Source: Deltaproteobacteria bacterium (GTDB lineage Bacteria > Myxococcota_A > UBA796 > UBA2385). From it: a stretch of 8,622 bases of DNA. The stretch covers positions 1-8,622 of the forward strand of contig WGAH01000540.1 in NCBI GenBank assembly GCA_015489145.1, written 5' to 3'. The translations under genes were made by a program, and so were the position numbers. Under the pieces are notes generated by a model. It saw only the letters and a list, made by a program, of their open reading frames with translations, did no database searches and was not told the origin of the DNA. Every line of letters begins with the position of its first letter. The stretch's first letter is position 1. Shown piece by piece: positions 7,901-8,622 of the stretch.

Positions 7901-8622
7901 TCGCCGGCGGGGCCAGCGCCACGATCAGCTTCGACGAGGAGCAGGACGCCGTCGCCCTCTACCTGCTCGACGGGGCCGGCTCCTTCACGCTGACCGTCGA
8001 GAACGGCGGCACCACCCTCTACACGGAGTCGGTGGACCTTTCGGGCGAGGACGCGGCCGGCGGGGTCTTCCTCGGCCTGAGCTTCGACTACCCGGCCGAC
8101 GCGATCACGCTCACCGACGACGACGCCGCCGACGCCTGGGGCCTCGACGACGTGATGCTCGCGCCGCTGGGCCTCGACGACGCGGACGGCGACGGGCGCA
8201 CCGAGGCCGAGGGCGACTGCGACGACCACGACGCCAGCGTCTACCCCGGCGCCTTCGAGACCTGGTACGACGGGGTGGATTCCGACTGCGCCGGGGACAG
8301 CGACTACGACGCCGACGCCGACGGCCACGACGCCGATTCCTACGGGGGCGACGACTGCGACGACACCGATGCGAGCGTGTACCCGGGCGCGGTCGAGACC
8401 TGGTACGACGGGGTGGATTCCGACTGCGCCGGGGATGACGACGACGATGCCGACGCCGACGGCTACGCCGCCGAGGCGGCCGGCGGGGAGGACTGCGACG
8501 ACGCCGACGCCGACGTGAACCCCGGGGCCGCCGAGACCTGGTACGACGGGGTCGACCAGGACTGCGATCCCACCGACGATGACGACGCCGACGGCGACGG
8601 CTGGTCGGCGGAGGGCTGGCCC
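4933..8622 (+). CDS. Large secreted FG-GAP beta-propeller / MopE-type metal-binding repeat protein (3' partial)
   Basis: The frame is open from ATG 4933 to the last base (1230 codons, no stop), so the C-terminus lies outside the window. Residues 1-26 form a signal peptide: basic MKNGGKRAWR, then the hydrophobic WVSLLGVGVSVALWAG. There is no lipobox Cys. Residues about 35-220 resemble a nidogen-like/bacterial surface beta-sandwich (LGFDFEWYGVTVDQLTLSNDG), with C104 and C202 likely disulfide-bonded. Residues about 238-653 hold seven FG-GAP repeats with DxDGDG-type calcium loops, forming an integrin-like propeller. Next come metal-binding motifs (659-704, 880-922, and a tandem array from 1082) of the form DxDGDG...DCDD-x-DASVYPGA-x-E...DxDCDG. 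Between them lie two homologous beta-sandwich domains (about 705-879 and 923-1081). The protein is very rich in Asp, Gly and Ala and so strongly acidic. It is probably an exported, calcium-stabilised surface or extracellular adhesion-type protein; the ligand is unknown. No link with the upstream operon is evident, and it appears to have its own promoter. Confidence is high for the gene and domains, low for its role. Confidence 0.92.
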   Translation, partial: MKNGGKRAWRWVSLLGVGVSVALWAGTGGPDAGDYVYTDSDEADGPPHALLPLSDPTDPGLADDGTTDVDLGFDFEWYGVTVDQLTLSNDGVLFFDGATATAACPDSASYSGVAAFWDDWAAGSATWQVLGRYPHRVFVAQWSGAHDSAGGDGTVQAWLVEGRDEAVIALDDITFGDPSVDGGAGAVVGATGGAGTGLAWSCTGGLSDGTSAWFGQEGQRPSAPTRTTEEVDISWDGSAVSQYAGRALAGGDVDGDGYAELLVGAQDADAAWLLWGSEEAAGDSLDSALTSFSADTAGVGLGTAAALADLDGDGADEVILGAPEDGTAAASAGAVYVLAGGEVLGDFSLPTDADWTVLGPTAAASGTSSSTYKKARAGRAVAAGDIDGDGYGDLLVGAPEDDSAGDEAGAAFVLYGGASALSGGTSSLDAPDAALLGEASNDRAGRTVALADLDGDGASDLLVAAPYFDPSSSTANAGRVYAVAGGSLAGTLDLASEAWATFSGSEADAELGTAIATGDFDGDGQGDGARVGGADADAEAYGDAATAHFGAAIVVGDLDESGTDDLVVSAPNDGSWLASGGAVYAWTTLGGTSLAASDADYAVYGADASGALGTALAGMSDHDGDGYPDLAFSAPYATAGGLTGAGRVHVWSVKPDFPDRDGDGFVSTSVDGVDCDDEDASVYPGVAEVDGNLADDDCDGWIDDVLILRRDASEWAWDLDDLFGSPGGTDASDLPDSFGFEGLAAGSDVSSVYAADGLTISASGSATAEASVWDAAPVGNTGVKVVAGAANRVTLSFSDEVDALALRVLDGEGGFKVRLDSGLSTLLSGRLLELYAPNVSEGSFVGMSFAEPITELTLEAAAGDQWGFDAVQVLWASATDRDGDGWSEDMGDCDDEDAAVSPDAAEVLGNGVDDDCDGVVDAGSMTVETDASAWASAAGYSPEIADFEDLALGEVVDDDYTADLGLTFDGTLTVAADVDGAAPRDAQAALAGGASATISFDEEQDAVALYLLDGAGSFTLTVENGGTTLYTESVDLSGEDAAGGVFLGLSFDYPADAITLTDDDAADAWGLDDVMLAPLGLDDADGDGRTEAEGDCDDHDASVYPGAFETWYDGVDSDCAGDSDYDADADGHDADSYGGDDCDDTDASVYPGAVETWYDGVDSDCAGDDDDDADADGYAAEAAGGEDCDDADADVNPGAAETWYDGVDQDCDPTDDDDADGDGWSAEGWP
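5644..6891 (+). repeat. Seven FG-GAP (integrin-alpha-type) repeats encoding a beta-propeller
   Basis: Calcium-loop codons (DVDGDG, DLDGDG, DIDGDG, DLDGDG, DFDGDG, DLDESG, DHDGDG) begin at 5686, 5857, 6085, 6286, 6487, 6601 and 6793. Most are followed by a LLVGAP-like strand and an AG-x-VYVxxG strand. Spacing is 57, 76, 67, 67, 38 and 64 codons. Seven copies are the number needed for a closed seven-bladed propeller. Repeat 5 is markedly short and its post-loop strand is degraded, and repeat 6 has a weak loop (DLDESG). Confidence 0.88.
6907..7044 (+). other. MopE-type Asp/Cys metal-binding motif 1
   Basis: This stretch encodes DRDGDGF, then GVDCDDEDASVYPGVAE, then DDDCDGWIDD. It is the two-Cys, Asp-rich motif known as the putative metal-binding motif (MopE family), common in myxobacterial surface proteins. 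It joins the propeller to the first beta-sandwich domain. Metal identity cannot be told from sequence; the DxDGDG part is calcium-loop-like. Confidence 0.75.
7045..7569 (+). other. First copy of a duplicated beta-sandwich domain
   Basis: About 175 codons (residues 705-879) match residues 923-1081 in order and pattern. Examples are FGFEGLAAGS / ADFEDLALGE, VTLSFSDEVDALALRVLDG / ATISFDEEQDAVALYLLDG, FVGMSFAEPITELTL / FLGLSFDYPADAITL, and WGFDAVQV / WGLDDVML. The F-x-x-L...Y...GLT opening and the WGxDxV ending suggest a lectin- or PEP-CTERM-like sandwich. I cannot name the family. Confidence 0.7.
7570..7698 (+). other. MopE-type Asp/Cys metal-binding motif 2
   Basis: This stretch encodes DRDGDGWSEDMGDCDDEDAA, then SPDAAEVLGNGVDDDCDG. 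It follows the same plan as motif 1, with both Cys present and about 43 codons. It lies between the two homologous beta-sandwich domains, so the protein alternates motif and sandwich here. Confidence 0.75.
7699..8175 (+). other. Second copy of the duplicated beta-sandwich domain
   Basis: About 159 codons (residues 923-1081) are homologous to residues 705-879 but clearly diverged, so the duplication is old. It ends with WGLDDVMLAPLG and passes directly into the metal-binding tandem array. Confidence 0.7.
8215..8622 (+). repeat. 138-bp tandem repeats encoding 46-residue metal-binding units
   Basis: Each unit starts at the DCDD codons, at 8215, 8353 and 8491, giving an exact 138-bp period. The third unit is cut by the window end. 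Each reads DCDDxDA, a PGAxETWYDGVD core, a second Cys in (S/Q)DC, and an Asp-rich linker. Positions 8255-8297 and 8393-8435 are identical over 43 nt, third codon positions included. The third unit shares only about 21 nt of that core and carries DQDCDPTDD. This points to recent duplication of units 1 and 2. The array may continue past the window. Confidence 0.85.

Noticed and set aside
4855..8328. A 1157-residue open frame on the minus strand
   Set aside because: It is antisense to the secreted-protein gene, has no recognisable domains, and shows a low-complexity Val/Gly/Ala/Arg composition. Long stop-free antisense frames are expected at this GC content.
8215..8622. CRISPR-like or non-coding direct repeats
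   Set aside because: The 138-bp period is in phase with the reading frame and encodes conserved protein units; there are no unique spacers of CRISPR type.

Overview
The window is extremely GC-rich, with codons almost always ending in G or C. It carries four genes, all on the + strand. A secreted protein built of FG-GAP and MopE-type metal-binding repeats points to a bacterium, most plausibly a Myxococcota/deltaproteobacterial-type lineage. That assignment is inferred from composition and protein style, not from a marker gene.

Positions 37-4877 form a compact three-gene cluster that reads as one operon: a type I glutamine synthetase (glnA, GTG start, strong Shine-Dalgarno), then gatE (TTG start, 39 nt later), then gatD (ATGA overlap with the gatE stop). 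GatD and GatE together form the archaeal-type Glu-tRNA(Gln) amidotransferase, which converts misacylated Glu-tRNA(Gln) to Gln-tRNA(Gln). Both proteins look full-length, and GatD keeps its whole catalytic set. GatDE is classically described as restricted to archaea, while bacteria use GatCAB or GlnRS. Its presence in an apparently bacterial genome, beside a glutamine synthetase able to make the amide donor, is the most striking feature here. The glutamine synthetase has Glu at the position of the adenylylated Tyr, so it should escape that form of control.

A 55-nt spacer separates this operon from a fourth gene. The spacer holds a TANNNT element placed exactly as expected for a leaderless promoter. 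The fourth gene opens at 4933 and stays open through the last base, at least 1230 codons. It encodes an exported, very acidic modular protein: signal peptide, a nidogen-like beta-sandwich, a seven-repeat FG-GAP beta-propeller, then two homologous beta-sandwich domains alternating with Asp/Cys metal-binding motifs. It ends in a 138-bp tandem repeat array that runs off the window. It has its own apparent promoter and no evident functional tie to the tRNA-amidation genes.

No RNA genes, mobile elements or CRISPR arrays were seen. The long antisense and off-frame open frames are GC-driven shadows of these four genes.
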